Below are positions 36,116-47,954 of a DNA stretch of 64,000 nucleotides, one piece after another (positions within the stretch are counted from its first letter, which is position 1; each line of letters opens with the position of its first letter). Position numbers and translations under genes: made by a program. The stretch spans positions 682,001 to 746,000 of the forward strand of contig WUJK01000007.1 of assembly GCA_011317545.1 (NCBI GenBank), given 5' to 3'. The notes beneath the pieces are model-generated. The model saw only the letters and a list, made by a program, of their open reading frames with translations. It was not told the DNA's origin and made no database searches. The stretch comes from Coniella vitis (lineage: Eukaryota > Ascomycota > Sordariomycetes > Diaporthales > Schizoparmaceae).

Positions 36116-39100
36116 ATGATGCCTCCAAGACCAAGACCTCCGCAAACGCCCGTCTCTTCCTGTGGTTCCGGGCACCATGTCCCAGATGTTATCGCACATG
36201 ATCAGCGCCATGACGAAACGCGCTCCGAGTCCAACTATTCTCGTCCTTCTTCTCAGCAATCCATCACTACCATTGCGACAGCCCCATCACAGTCCCACAT
36301 ACAACCTACCAAGGCAGACCAGCGACCAACGAGAGCCAGAACCTCTGACTACAAACCCACCGCCTTAAGATGGTGGTACCATGTCATTCTCATCGTGTGT
36401 CTCGCCGTTCTTATTGGCTTGACCGAGTATGCCATGCGCATTCTGAACGTCCACCAAGACGGGATCGACGACTTTGTCACCTCCCAGTCTGCGAGCAAAA
36501 GAAGCAACACACATAACTCACGCCCCTTTATGTGGGCCAATGCACAACCGCGAAGTGAAATCGTGGAGGTCATTGCATATCCTGGTCCTGGCGATGGAGC
36601 CCGTCTCGGCGGCGGCGCCTACATGCCAGTGGGCTTACTCACTATTACCCTCAACGAGAATAAAAGAAACCTGGCGGTCTCGGCTACGATTCATGCACAG
36701 GAAACAAAGGTGCCATTACGATCGCGAGGAAGCGGGCCGTCTCGAACCTGGGGTGATGAAGAGGCGTCTGCCACATGGTATAGAACCGTGACCGCCCCTC
36801 TGACGGAGAGTGCACAGCCGACGGGTGTGCAGGTGCAGCCGCGAACCGCTGATGATTCACTTTTCAAGGACGCTTCTCCTGATTTTTTCTTGGATCCAAC
36901 GGAAAAGACAGCTACTGTCGTCTTGGAGAACATTGGAATAAAAAGAACCATGGCGGCAGCTCCAACCATCGAGACTTTAGAGGTGACATGGGCGGAGGTA
37001 CCACAATCCTTGACCTCCGTACCCGTTGCGGTGCCCGCGATGCTCAAACCTATCTCCTGGCTTCAAATAGGGCAGGGAACCATCATTCGGGAGAGACAAG
37101 ATGAAAGTGCGACAGCCAGTCCAAGCGGCTATGCCGAGTCTACAATCTCTCGCTCGTTTTATAGTTCCAGAATGACCTACGCAACAATTTCGACGCCCCG
37201 AGGGACACCAGAGGTCAGTTCTAGAGATGAATCTCTACTCGAGTCGGTACTCGACGCTGTGGCGCCCACCACAGCAGCAGACCTTCCTACGGTGGTTGAG
37301 GATCAGGGGAAAGGATCTTCGTTGTTCGCAACGCCTTCGGCTACTGACCCTTTCGACCATGCCTTTGAAGGCGCTAGCCCCGAAGATACTTATATGAAAA
37401 CGGGTGAAACAACTTATCTTTATAGGATACCACGAGCCTTGCAGACTGCCGCTGCGGGCCCTTCACAATCTCTGCAACAAAATCTCATAGTCGATATTGT
37501 AGCTACTGATTATCCTGAATTAGACGGCGTGGCTGACAGTCGACCACTTTCCCATGCGTCGAAACGTACTTCTTCTTTTTCCGACTCTACCGGAGACGAT
37601 ATGGCTCAGTTCGCGAGCTATCTTAGCATTGGCCAGGAGACCGTAAAGGGAACAGTCATGAACGTTGTTCGAGACGCTGGCTCAAACGAATCCATGGACG
37701 ATGATGAGGCGATTGAGAGCATCTCTGGGGACATTCAGCTTCTACCCATCAGCACGGAGGCCACGAAGCTTCAAAAGCGGGACTCATATACCCCATTATC
37801 TGCCCTGACAAGCACAGGGGACACTGAGACCCTACCTGGTGTTAAATTATCCGGATCATACATGTCGCCAGGCAAGGTTCCGGTTCCGGTGGAGGAGCCA
37901 TTTCAGAAGAAGCGCGTTACACAACCAACGTCGATTTTCGCGGGATCTTATATGGAAAAGTCGACGGAATATATGCCCCTGGGCGAGACGAAGGTGAAGG
38001 TGTATGAACTGCTTCGAAAGAAGCGCGTTATACAATCAATGCCAACAAATGAAGTCGATACCTCAATGTCTGTGGAAACTCCGCCTTGGGAACAATACGT
38101 ATCAGATGGCATGATCGCCACGCTTGGTGCAAGCCCTGCTTCTCCTTCATTGCCGTCCAGCTTCGCTTCAGGCCCTGAGACTATCTCAACGTCTGACATG
38201 AAGGGAGAACAACCATCCCCTACCCCCACCTATGACTCGCCATGGACCACTGAACATGGCAACCATGGACCATTCGTCATGGCCTCAGCCTCGGCGCCTC
38301 TTTCTACGGAGAGTAGCTTTCGCGGTCAATCTCCAGAAGGCAAGGTCACTCAAAGCGCTTCCGAATCCACTTCGACCGACGTCCCTTTCTTTGGCCCGTT
38401 CTTCTCTGATGGTCCCACACAAATTCCAATCACGCAGCACAACTCGCTGGTGCAAACAAAAATTGGCACAGACGATGCTCCGTCTTCGAGCCCGGCTGTT
38501 CTCACTATGAATGGACAAACTACCTCATTCACCATGACCACGGAAGCTGACCCTCTAAGCACTGCTACGGCAATTTCACCCTCGTTTCTTTCCAATTCGA
38601 AAGCGTCAACAGAGTCCGGCCGTCCACTGTCGTCGAGCGTTGGATCTCGCACTTCAGGGCTGCTGACTGTCTCTCCCGTCACGGTCACTGGAGGTAGCAT
38701 AAGCTTTACCAGTACCTATACCGACTCGCAAGGCAATGTTGAGACAAAGACCTACCTCGTGGCATCTAGCATGTCAAGAACAGCTAATACCAGCTTGCCT
38801 TCAGCAACACCGACGTCGAGTCTTAAGCCAGGTAATAGCTCTGTGCCCCATGCTGGTGTAGGTGGTGGTGGCAATGTGACTACCTCGTCCCAGGTTGTGA
38901 CTGTCGTCTACGGTGTGACCCTCAAAGAATATGTAGTTGGTGCTATGTTGCCAACCGTCATTGCCGTCCTCATCGCCTTTCCAATCAAGTTGATTGGCAT
39001 CAATGCAAGACTAATGCAGCCCTTCCATGCGTTGGCAACGAGCGACAAGACAGGCGGCTCCCGGCCAGAAGCCTCCATATTTCTACGCTTTTACGCGTGG

Positions 39101-40571
39101 TCAGGGCTCACTTCATTCCTGCGTGCCATCTGGTGTGGACAGCCTATCGTGGCAATTTCGGACCTTCTTGTTTTGGGCTCAGCATTGCTCGCCCCCCTTG
39201 CTGCTGAGACAATAACAATCTACGACGCGATCGATTCGTGCGTGTACGCGTGCAAAGGAAATCTTGGGTCCTCTATCGTGTCTGGGCGTGTCCTTCAGGG
39301 GCTCTTGGGGGCCATGATTGCCTTGTTGCTGGCACTTGTCATTTTACTGAGTATTCGACAATGGAAGACTGGCGTGTCACAGAATCCATGGAGCATCGCT
39401 GGAATGGCTAGCCTCTGTCATGACCCAGAAATACGCGCCGTTATCAGGACCATGCGACCTGGAAAGGAATCGGCGATACTACAACTGCTAGGTAAGAGCC
39501 GATATGGTCTGGGCGACCCGAAACATCAGCCAGATTCCGACTCCAGCAATGGGCGGTATGGAGTGCTTGTTACCGGACGTGCAGATGCTCCTGGCCAGTC
39601 CACGGGCGCCACAGACACTTGCAGGGAATATTGGGAAGAGTCGCGTCCAATGAATGCCAAGAACAACAAGCAGCCATTCATGTTGTTGACTTGGTGGGGA
39701 CGTTGTGTGATGCTTTTCATCTTTGCGAGTATACTCATCATTGTAGTATACTATCAAGCGACATCGGGCAACACTGGATTCGAAAGGTTCATGGACAGCC
39801 AGAGCTACGGGGTCAAGTTCTTCTTTACTGCACTTGGAGTCATCCTCGGCTACTGCATGGAGACAATCTTTCGTTGTAAGTTTTCAGCCCTTTGCCCTTT
39901 GCCCAGGTTTCCCTCATCACTTTCTCCTCGTGCATATCACAATCTGGCACTCCCAGCACCAACACCACACTTACACCTCAACAGGCGTCGCCATCATGTC
40001 TCCTTACCTCCGACTGCGCGACGAAGCCCTCATCGCAGAACGATCCATTCTTCTTTCGCCTCCAACGAACGCATTTTATGGGATCTGGTCAGCGTACAAG
40101 CAACGGCACGTGTTCTTTGGCTTCCTATCCTTTGTGACACTCCTTGCCGAGTTGGGTCTCCCAGTCACGTTATCTCACGTTCCGTACAGCGCCATGGAGA
40201 CGTACATGACTGCGATAGTGTGCATGTGGCTCACGACTGCCATCCTAGGCCTCATGATCACCAGCATTGTCTGGTCCTTTTTTGTCAAGTGGCCGCACAT
40301 GCCTGTGGACCCGCGAACCATTGCCGGATCGCTGTTTTATGTTTGTGACTCGTGGATGCTCGAGTCGCTCGAGGGCATGTCGACGCTCAGCAAAGAGGCG
40401 CGTAACCGCAGTGTTCGCTTCATGGGGCACAGGTACGGGTATGGGTCGATACATGGGATGAGTGACACGAACCGTGTGGGTGTTGACATTGTGCAGGAGA
40501 AGGATGAGGAATTAGCGGGTGGTGCGGTTGCTGGTCGGGAGCCGCAGCCTCAATACGTGTGGGTTCTGTAA
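36116..40571 (+). CDS. Large DUF3433-type multispan membrane protein with S/T-rich ectodomain
   Basis: Two exons, 36116-39875 and 39988-40571 (intron 112 nt, GTAAGT...CAACAG), give 1447 residues. Layout: a cytosolic S/P-rich N-terminus (1-85), one membrane helix (VILIVCLAVLIGLTEYAM, about 88-108), an extracellular S/T-rich stretch of some 820 residues, then a membrane block from about residue 939 (GAMLPTVIAVLIAFPIKL followed by NARLMQPFHALA), the hallmark of DUF3433, with four to six further helices. The mid-region includes two GSYM...KKRV segments (nt about 37850-38030) that look like a diverged internal duplication. The DUF3433 family is fungal-specific, abundant and uncharacterised; a wall or surface role is only inference from the S/T-rich domain. 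The intron falls just after YCMETIFR, giving CVAIMSPYLRL across the joint. Confidence 0.88.
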
Positions 40572-40807
40572 TACTTGGGGGAAAGAAAGAAAGAGGAACA
40601 GCGGATGTTTTTATGGGTATGAGTTTTATGACTTTATGGAGGACCTTTTCTTTTTTTCTTGTGGTATTAAAGAGATATCCCTCTTTGTAGTTGGTTCACA
40701 TTAATGACTTACATATTGAGACACGTTTCTGATTTTGTAGGCTCTAGTTGATTGTTGGAAGGGTAAGGCTTTCGAAGGTTGTTCTTGTGTTTTGTTTGAT
40801 TGGGTGT

Positions 40808-42580
40808 CTACAGACCTGATCTATTTGAGGACCGACGAGACGATTCTCCTCCGCTGTCGCGCAGGACCAGCACCGGCCTCCAACTCGAGCCGTTGAATTT
40901 CATGACCCACGTTTCCTCCTTGGGATTTGTCGTCTTCTTTTGTCCACTTTTGGCGTCGCTTCCAGCAGCTGTTGTAGTGCTCAGAGTAGTAGTGATGGTA
41001 GCAACAGCAGAATCATCACCATCACTACTACCAATCCTACCCCCATCATGACTATGAGGAATACTGTTAGAAGTAATGGTAGTGGGAGTAGGAGCACTAG
41101 CACCAGCACCAGCACCAGCACCAGAACTCTTGCCCCGCATCATTTCCCTCCTCCACAGCACAAACTTTCGCAGCTGTTCCAAATCACTTTGGTGCTGCTC
41201 AGCAGGCATGTAGCCCCACCTCCTTTCATCCGCAAACCAGCTACGATTCGGCAAGTACGCTTCCAGCATGTAATAATTGTCACGATGAAAGGGCATGTCC
41301 ATGGAGGGCGGGCCCTCGAGTCCCAAGAAGGCATCTGTGCCGGAGGCTGCGTCTTGGGGGGTGAGGCGGAACCGGGGCCGGTGGTTGAATTTGTTGGCTT
41401 GTTGGCGCTGGATGGAGCGGACGGTGGAGGTTAGGTGGGCTTGGAGGATGGCGGCGTGCCAGAGGGGGGAGGAGAGGGTTGGGCGGGCGTGGATGTGGGC
41501 ATCGCAGGCTTCGACTTTGATGATGCTAGCAAAGGACGACGACGACGACGACGACGAAGAAGAAGGGTCAGGGTATTGTGCGTTTGTGCTCAGAAGGGTA
41601 GGGTCGAGCACGGCCTTGAGCACAACTCCAGCGTGCGCCTCGAGTAACCGCGCGTTCCAAGCCGGTCTCTCCCCGCGTGGAATCGCAGGCAGCGGCTCGC
41701 CAGCATCCAGACGGTCCTGCCAGTGGGCGAAATCGACCGCGAGGCAGAGAACGTGCCATCGTAGGGTGCAGGTCAAGCACGTGCAGACAAGGTGCGGATC
41801 GGGCGGCATAAGGTGTTGGTAGTAGGGGCGGCGGCGGATATCGTGGCCGCGGAGACGCTCCCCGTCCAAGAGGACGTCGCGAAAGGAGAGCGTTGGTTCT
41901 TTTGGTGGTGCAAGGCTATCATTGTTGTTGTTGTTGTTGTCGTCGTCGTCGACGACGGCGGATAAGAGAACTGGGAGACGCATGCACTTGGCCAGAATGG
42001 GATACCGCCATGATATGATTGCGTGGGCGATGCGCGAAGGATGCTGGTGTAGCAGGAACGAATGCAGAGCGCAACAGGTGCGTGCGAGACGGAAGACCGA
42101 GCTAGGGCGCAGGTAGGCCAGGATCTGGATGAGGATGTCGTAGGGGAGGCTGAGCAGGAATGGGATGCCGGTGTAGGGGGAAGAAGAAGAAGAAGAAGAA
42201 GAAGAAGAAGAAGAAGAGAGCCGGTGGGGTTTTTGGAGAGCCTGCTTTCTGCGTTGCCGCTCGCTGCGTTTGGAAAAGACTGTCAGCGTGCCGTCGTTGC
42301 TCACGCGCTCACGGCTTGAGGTTGGTTGTTTGCTTTGGAGTGGGTGGGCGGGCGAGGGTGAGGCCGCCAAGGCAGCAGCGGCGGCGGCAGTGGTCGTGGT
42401 CGTGGTGGTGCTCGTGTTTGTTGGTGTTTCTCGGGCCTGCCCCTGCACAATGGCACCGACAAGTGCTTGTGATGCTGCAGAGGCCATCATGGACCAAGCA
42501 AAACCCGTGCTTGCTGAGAGACAGGGCGATCGGGGCCTCGAGGAACAGAACGAATAAACGGTCCAGTCCTGGGAAATCAA
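40808..42580 (-). CDS. F-box protein with CxxC...VDFAHWQ cysteine motif
   Basis: A single exon of 590 codons from ATG 42580, or 560 from the Met pair at 42490/42487 (MMASAASQALVG). The later start is preferable because the first 30 residues look like leader sequence. An F-box lies at about residues 140-180 (LLSLPYDILIQILAYL...RLARTCCALHSFL), preceded by a poly-Ser run coded by an AAG/CTT repeat (42181-42216). Downstream is the block VCTCLTCTLRWHVLCLAVDFAHWQ and IPRGERPAWNARL, a conserved signature in a fungal F-box family; its function is unknown to me. The C-terminal third is again Ser/Thr/Gly-rich with low complexity. F-box proteins recruit substrates to SCF ubiquitin ligases through Skp1. 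It is convergent with the DUF3433 gene (236 bp between stops). Confidence 0.85.
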   Translation of the reverse strand: MISQDWTVYSFCSSRPRSPCLSASTGFAWSMMASAASQALVGAIVQGQARETPTNTSTTTTTTTAAAAAALAASPSPAHPLQSKQPTSSRERVSNDGTLTVFSKRSERQRRKQALQKPHRLSSSSSSSSSSSSSPYTGIPFLLSLPYDILIQILAYLRPSSVFRLARTCCALHSFLLHQHPSRIAHAIISWRYPILAKCMRLPVLLSAVVDDDDNNNNNNDSLAPPKEPTLSFRDVLLDGERLRGHDIRRRPYYQHLMPPDPHLVCTCLTCTLRWHVLCLAVDFAHWQDRLDAGEPLPAIPRGERPAWNARLLEAHAGVVLKAVLDPTLLSTNAQYPDPSSSSSSSSSSFASIIKVEACDAHIHARPTLSSPLWHAAILQAHLTSTVRSIQRQQANKFNHRPRFRLTPQDAASGTDAFLGLEGPPSMDMPFHRDNYYMLEAYLPNRSWFADERRWGYMPAEQHQSDLEQLRKFVLWRREMMRGKSSGAGAGAGASAPTPTTITSNSIPHSHDGGRIGSSDGDDSAVATITTTLSTTTAAGSDAKSGQKKTTNPKEETWVMKFNGSSWRPVLVLRDSGGESSRRSSNRSGL

Positions 42581-43065
42581 GTGAGAGGCGGTTCATGCTG
42601 GGGGCGAATGATGACTCAGCCCGGCGATATTCGTTGCTGGAAGCATCATGGAACACCCTGCATGTCGACGCATCATTGGGAAAGGGCGATCGTGGACTGT
42701 ATGCTTGCTTGCATAGGCAGGGATGCGTAGGTTTAGGTGCGCCCTGAATGATTTTGCTTTGGCCCCCAAAGCACAAGATCTCTACGTGCCATGTAGTTCA
42801 TTCATGCTGGGAGAACCCCGTTTACATAGGGCCCGAATCACAACGTACGAAACACGTGCTCTACTAGCAACACAGAATTGAAGGGGCAGAAAGGGGGTAT
42901 TGATTGAAGTCTGTCGAGCGGCTGTCGAAAATAAAAACAAAGTAAACCAGCCGCGCAATTCTTGTCATGCAGTCGTCAGTATTAAAATCTCATCAAGGCT
43001 TCCAGCCACACATCTCTCTCTCTCACACACTCTATACACAAAACAAGCCCGTTTATAGAAGAACA
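42581..43065. other. Short intergenic region between KAP123 and the F-box gene
   Basis: Promoter of the F-box gene and 3' region of KAP123, both on the minus strand. No other gene is seen. Confidence 0.6.
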
Positions 43066-46000
43066 TTAAGCGGCCCCAGCGAGCTGCAGCACCTGTTGGT
43101 GGCCTTGGAACAGCTCCGGCTTGGCCTTGAACAAGCTCTGCACAATACGCTGCACAACCTGGCGCGTTTCGTCCTGAAGCTGGTCCTCGGGGGGGCTGAG
43201 GACCTTCTCAAATACGCCAATCAGTTTGGGCGTCAGGCTCTGGACGGTAGGCTCGTTGGCCTCGTCTGTGGTTTTGTTAGCACGCTGTACAGCATATCAA
43301 ACAACGACGAGATCTAGGATCAAGACTTACAGAGCTTGTACAGGCACTCGTAAACGGGCTTGTTCTCTTCAAAGTCTTCCTTCAAAGGAAGAAGGCCAAC
43401 AAGGACAGGCAGGACGTCCGCGATGGGGACGTGGTCGGGGTGGGAGATGATCATGCGGCAGACACAGCCAGTTGCATTGTCCTTGATGCGGGCGTGGTCG
43501 ATGGACAGCATGGGCTCGAGCTTGGAGAGGATGTCGGTGTAGCTGGGGAGGTAGGTGTTGGCGTCGCTCGAGTGGTAAATGAGCTGGCCCGTGGCGTAGG
43601 CAGCATTGCTCTTGGTCTCTGGGTCAGGGTCTGTGAGACGCTTGAGCAGGAGCTTGAGAATGCTCGATGTGTAGGGAGAGACGGCGGCACCCATGTGCGC
43701 CGCGCACTCGGCAATGACACCCACGGCCGTCGAGCGCTCGAGGTTCTCCTGCGAAGAACCGAACTTCATGACGGGCTTCTCGAAGATCTTCCACAGCTCG
43801 CCAAACGCAGGGCCCATTGCCAGCGCCATACCAATGATGACATCAAGCGCCGTGTCAATGACCACCCAATCGTACTCGGAGGATCCCTCCACATCCTGCT
43901 CGTCCTCGTCACCGAGGTCTTGCTGGCTAGGGTGAGAACGGGTGATCAGGGTGCTCAGAACCGTGACAGTTTGCTCAACCATCTTATCCTGGGCCAAAAT
44001 GCCGGGGCCGGTAGTCTTGAGCACAGCAGCGATATTGCGGTTGATCTCAGCAACAACGTTACTATGAGGCGACACGTTAGCATCGAATCGAAGAACCACC
44101 CGGGGGTAGACAAGATTGAGTCATGACTTGTATCAATCAGGAGTAGATAATTACGTGTTCTCAGCAACCGCAATTTTGCGTCTGAGTGAGCTGGGTATAA
44201 CGTGTAGTGCTCATCATAATGATACTGGTGGGGGAGGAACAAGGAAATATTCATCGTCAGGGGTACGTACCGGTCAGTCTCCTCGGGCCACAGCTTCTGG
44301 GTGGCCGTGGCCACAATCTCGCCCAACTGGACCAGCTCGGCAGGGGCCTGCTTGGGAGGGAACCCAGCCTCCCACTTGATACCAGTCTGCTCCTCTAGGA
44401 GTTCGTAGACACGAGCGTAGGCACGCCACAGTGTGCTGATTGCGGCCTTGCGGCAACCCTCGTACGTGTGCTCGACCAGAGGTGTGATTTGCTCCAGGGC
44501 CTTCTGGAGGTACTGGCTGATCTCGGGGAGACCGCAAGCGTGTGTGATGACATCTCCAAGGACTTCAATGGCGACCTCCTTCTCCATAGCTTCAGGAGTC
44601 ACGCCATAGTCAGCCCATTCGTCCTCGTCCTCCTCATCATCCGCATCCATGACCTCTTCGCCCTCCTCGGCCTGGCGGACCTTGATCTTCTTGCCGCCTT
44701 GGATGATCTCCTCTCCAGTGCCAATGATGGCCTGTTCCTCCTCAGACAGGTTGAGGACAAGCTCCTCCTCCTCCAGCTCGAGGCTGTCGAACAAGCCCTT
44801 GAACACACCCGCAATGAAGGGGGCAAACTCCTTGCCGTAGACCTTGGACAGAGAACTCCAGAGAATAAAGCTTGTCTCTCGGAGTCGAGGGTTGCCAAGG
44901 TTGAGAGCCTCCTCGCTGGCCTTCATGAGATCCAGGACATAGGGCTGGAACTTTTGTGGGCCAACGGCTGCGGCAAAGTGACCCATGGCGTCACAGACTC
45001 CACTGCGCAGATCCAGCTCGTCTTCGCTGTCCTTGATGTGCACATATGGCCCCAATGCGGCCATGGTCTTCTCAAAGTAGGGCTCAAAGGCCTCCTCCAT
45101 GGACGAGGCAATAGCGCCAAGGGCACCGGCAGCGGCGCTCTTGACCTTGAAGTCAGGGTGGCCAAGCAGGGTGCCAACGGGGGTAATGAGCTCAGGACCG
45201 TACTTTTGCATGACGTCCGAGTCGAAGCCGGTTGCAAGAGCATCCAGAGCCGCACAGGCACAGCGCAGGATCTCGACGTTCTTCTTGGCAGTAGAAGCAT
45301 CCGCCGTCTCGGCGCTGGCGGCCTGGACGTTCTTCAAAAGACCCTCAATCAGGGCGTCACGGTCGTCAGAAAGCTCCTCGGCCATTTCGTCGGCAATGCG
45401 GGTCAGGCCGATCAGAGCAGTGTGGCGGACACCCGAGTCGGGGTCGTTGAGCAGACGCAGCACAATGGGCATGATGGTCTTGAGCTGGGTGGAGACAAAG
45501 TCGGGGGCGCCCTCGGCAACGGTTCCCAGGGCCAGGATGCCAGACTTGCGGAAGCCCGGGTTCTCGGACGAAGCGAACCGGGGCAGGGCCTCGAGGAGAG
45601 GCACGATGACTTGGCGAGGAGGCAGGTCGCTGGCCAGCTGGTCCACCAGAGACAAGGCGGCGCGGGCGGGCGTAATGTCGTCCTCGTCCTCATCGTCGTC
45701 AATCTCCGTCAGGATCTCCATGCCCTTGAGGGTGAGCTGGGCGCCCATGTCCTTCATAGCCTGCACCTTCATGCGCCGGTAGCGAACAGTCTGGGCCAAG
45801 AAGGCGAGCGCTTGGCACCGCACGTCGTCGTCAGCGTTGGTGTTGCCAGCGAGCTCGGCCATGAAGAGCATGAGGTCGCGCAGGTGAGGGGCCAGAAGAA
45901 CAGGCTCATAAGCGAGGAACTGTTGAAAGACCTCAAAGGTCTGCTTGCTGCGCTCGTCGTCGCTGTTCTCGACAGCGTCCTTGAGGACATCGACCATGCT

Positions 46001-46717
46001 GGGGACAAGCTGCTGCACGGCAGTGACAGCGAGCTCGTCCTCTTCAGGCTCGACCAGCATCAGCACGGCGCCAATGGACATGACGGTGTTGACTCTGACA
46101 TCGCGGCTCTGGGGGTCCTTGATGGTGTTGGCAAAGAGAGCCAGCAGCTCGCGGACCTTTTCGGCAAAGTGGGTTGGGTTCTCGTCGAGGATGGCGTAGA
46201 TGATGTAGGAGCCGACCTCGCGGTGAGACACGTCGCTCGAGGCAGCGAGGTTCAAGAGCGAGGGAATCAAGTCGGGCCACGCGTCATCGTCGAGGTCTTG
46301 GTTGGCAATGCTTGCAATCAGCCGCGACTCGGAGTGGCGGCAGCGCGCGTTCTGCTCCTTCATACAGGCCTCAACCAGGTGCTGGCGCACACTGCTCTTT
46401 TGGTCGGCGGCTATCTTCTCCCAGTATTTGATGGTGAGGCGGGCAGCCTGGACGGCGGCCTGCTGGCGGAGGTTGGGGTCCTCATTGGTGCAGACCACCT
46501 CGATGAGGAGCAGCAGCGACTCGGGCTTGGAGTAGTAGTTCTTTTGCAGCTCGGCAGTGACGGCCTTGACCCTCTGTGTGTCGGCTAAACAACAAGAGCG
46601 ACAGCCAGGTCAGTCGCGCTGGATGCAGGGCGGCGAGGATGGGGACAAGAACCACGTGGGCGAGCACTTACGGATCTGGCTCTCTTGGAGCAGCGCGACC
46701 AATCTCTGACGATCCAT
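43066..46717 (-). CDS. KAP123: Importin beta-4 type karyopherin (KAP123)
   Basis: Five exons: 46672-46717, 44271-46584, 44155-44181 (27 nt only), 43331-44061 and 43066-43265, giving 1105 residues (yeast Kap123 1113). Introns are 87, 89, 93 and 65 nt. The micro-exon codes RKIAVAEN and restores phase between EETDR and TNVVAEINRN. HEAT repeats fill the length; an importin-N-like segment starts at residue 20 (AVTAELQKNYYSKPESL), and an acidic loop (DADDEEDEDEWADYG) sits in the middle, as in karyopherins that bind basic cargo. Kap123 imports ribosomal proteins and histones H3/H4 and releases them on RanGTP. Start MDRQRLVALLQESQI is the first ATG. A 706-codon open frame on the opposite strand (44468-46588) is a shadow of the biased codons of this gene, since the sense protein aligns to a known fold. 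Confidence 0.95.
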
Positions 46718-47954
46718 GTTTGCGGACTGGCGAGCTGGCGTCTTTGGGTGTGATCAAAGAGCGACTGGCCTCCGCAAACCTCGTGAAGAGACAAGGCGGG
46801 AAGAGAAAGGAAGACGAAGGGGAAAAAGGAAAGAAAGGAAAGGAAGCTTGCACGATTTTTGGGCAGCAAGGCAGAAATTTTGCAGACGCGAAGTGACTGA
46901 AGAATTAATTGCGGGGGCCCCTCATTCTTGGTGGCTTATCTTATCGTGTGAGCAGCACCCTTTTTTTTCCCTTTTTTTTCTTCTTCTCCAAGGATAAAAG
47001 TCAGAAAAGCTTTGTTAAAGGGTCCTTTTTGCTGGACAAGCCATCCTTGGAACTTTCGTGAAAGATGATAACCAGGGTTAGGGCTCGTGTAAGTGGGCAC
47101 AGCCTCAGGCAGGCTCCAATGCTGCGAGTGACAATCTTGTTGGTGGCTGCGGGACATTTTGTCATTTATCAATATAACAAGTATTCGCATGTATTCAAAT
47201 GGACACTGTATTGGAGTTTTATGGGTGATGAGTTATAACCGAATGTGACTATCTTTTTGTGTGTAGTATGTCTTCGTATTGACCAATTCATCGATCATGC
47301 TACGAACTGATAGCTCAAGATTCACTCAAGGTCTTGGGTGGGCGCCAGTAACATTGTGGCCAGAACATATATGCCTGTTACAATACTTGTAGCTGGTGTC
47401 AGCCAGGCAGACCGAATTAGAGGTCGTTATCGAGGAGAAAACATCTTCGCATTGAGGCTGGGGGTGCAGCGGCGTTTGCATGCCGATCCACACAACCGAA
47501 GACTTCCTGTCAATTCAAAAATACTCACTAAGTTGTAGAATACCATGCTTGGAGTCCTCCCAAGCGGTGTAAAGGAGAACCGATTTTCAAAACAGAAGCC
47601 ATGTGGTGGAAAATATATACTTGCCAAGTGGCCCTATCCACCTAACCTCAGGGCCGTGGTGGCAGTAATTCCCCGCGACATCTCCCAGCAGTTGGAGAAT
47701 GGTGAAGGCGGACGACCAAAGTTCCTCGGCCCATATTGCACCGATGATGAACGGCAACATAACCAAAGCGATGCGTGTGAGCGAGATATATACACGCTTC
47801 ACATGTCCGCAACGGACAGGCTCAGCTTGTCAGAAAACATCGGGTTCCTTAAGACAAGTTGAAATCTACCATCCTGGACTTTCAGCTCGCTTGCACGGGC
47901 GATATATCTGCAAGTTCATTAGAGGGAAAGAAGAAGAAGAAGAAGAAGAAGAAA
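46718..47954. other. Divergent region between KAP123 and the GH28 gene
   Basis: No gene supported. Near 47070 lies AGGGTTAGGG, a 1.5-unit telomere-like word and too short to mean anything. A (AAG)n run at about 47928-47953 abuts the GH28 start and would lengthen the N-terminus by a Lys run if an upstream ATG at 47859 were used; I prefer the later ATG with a signal peptide. Confidence 0.6.

Noticed and set aside
44468..46588. 706-codon open frame on the plus strand
   Set aside because: It lies exactly opposite the large KAP123 exon; biased third positions of that gene keep the complementary frame open. The predicted protein has no domain.
47068..47080. Telomere-like GGGTTAGGG
   Set aside because: Only one and a half units, in the middle of a gene-rich region; chance.
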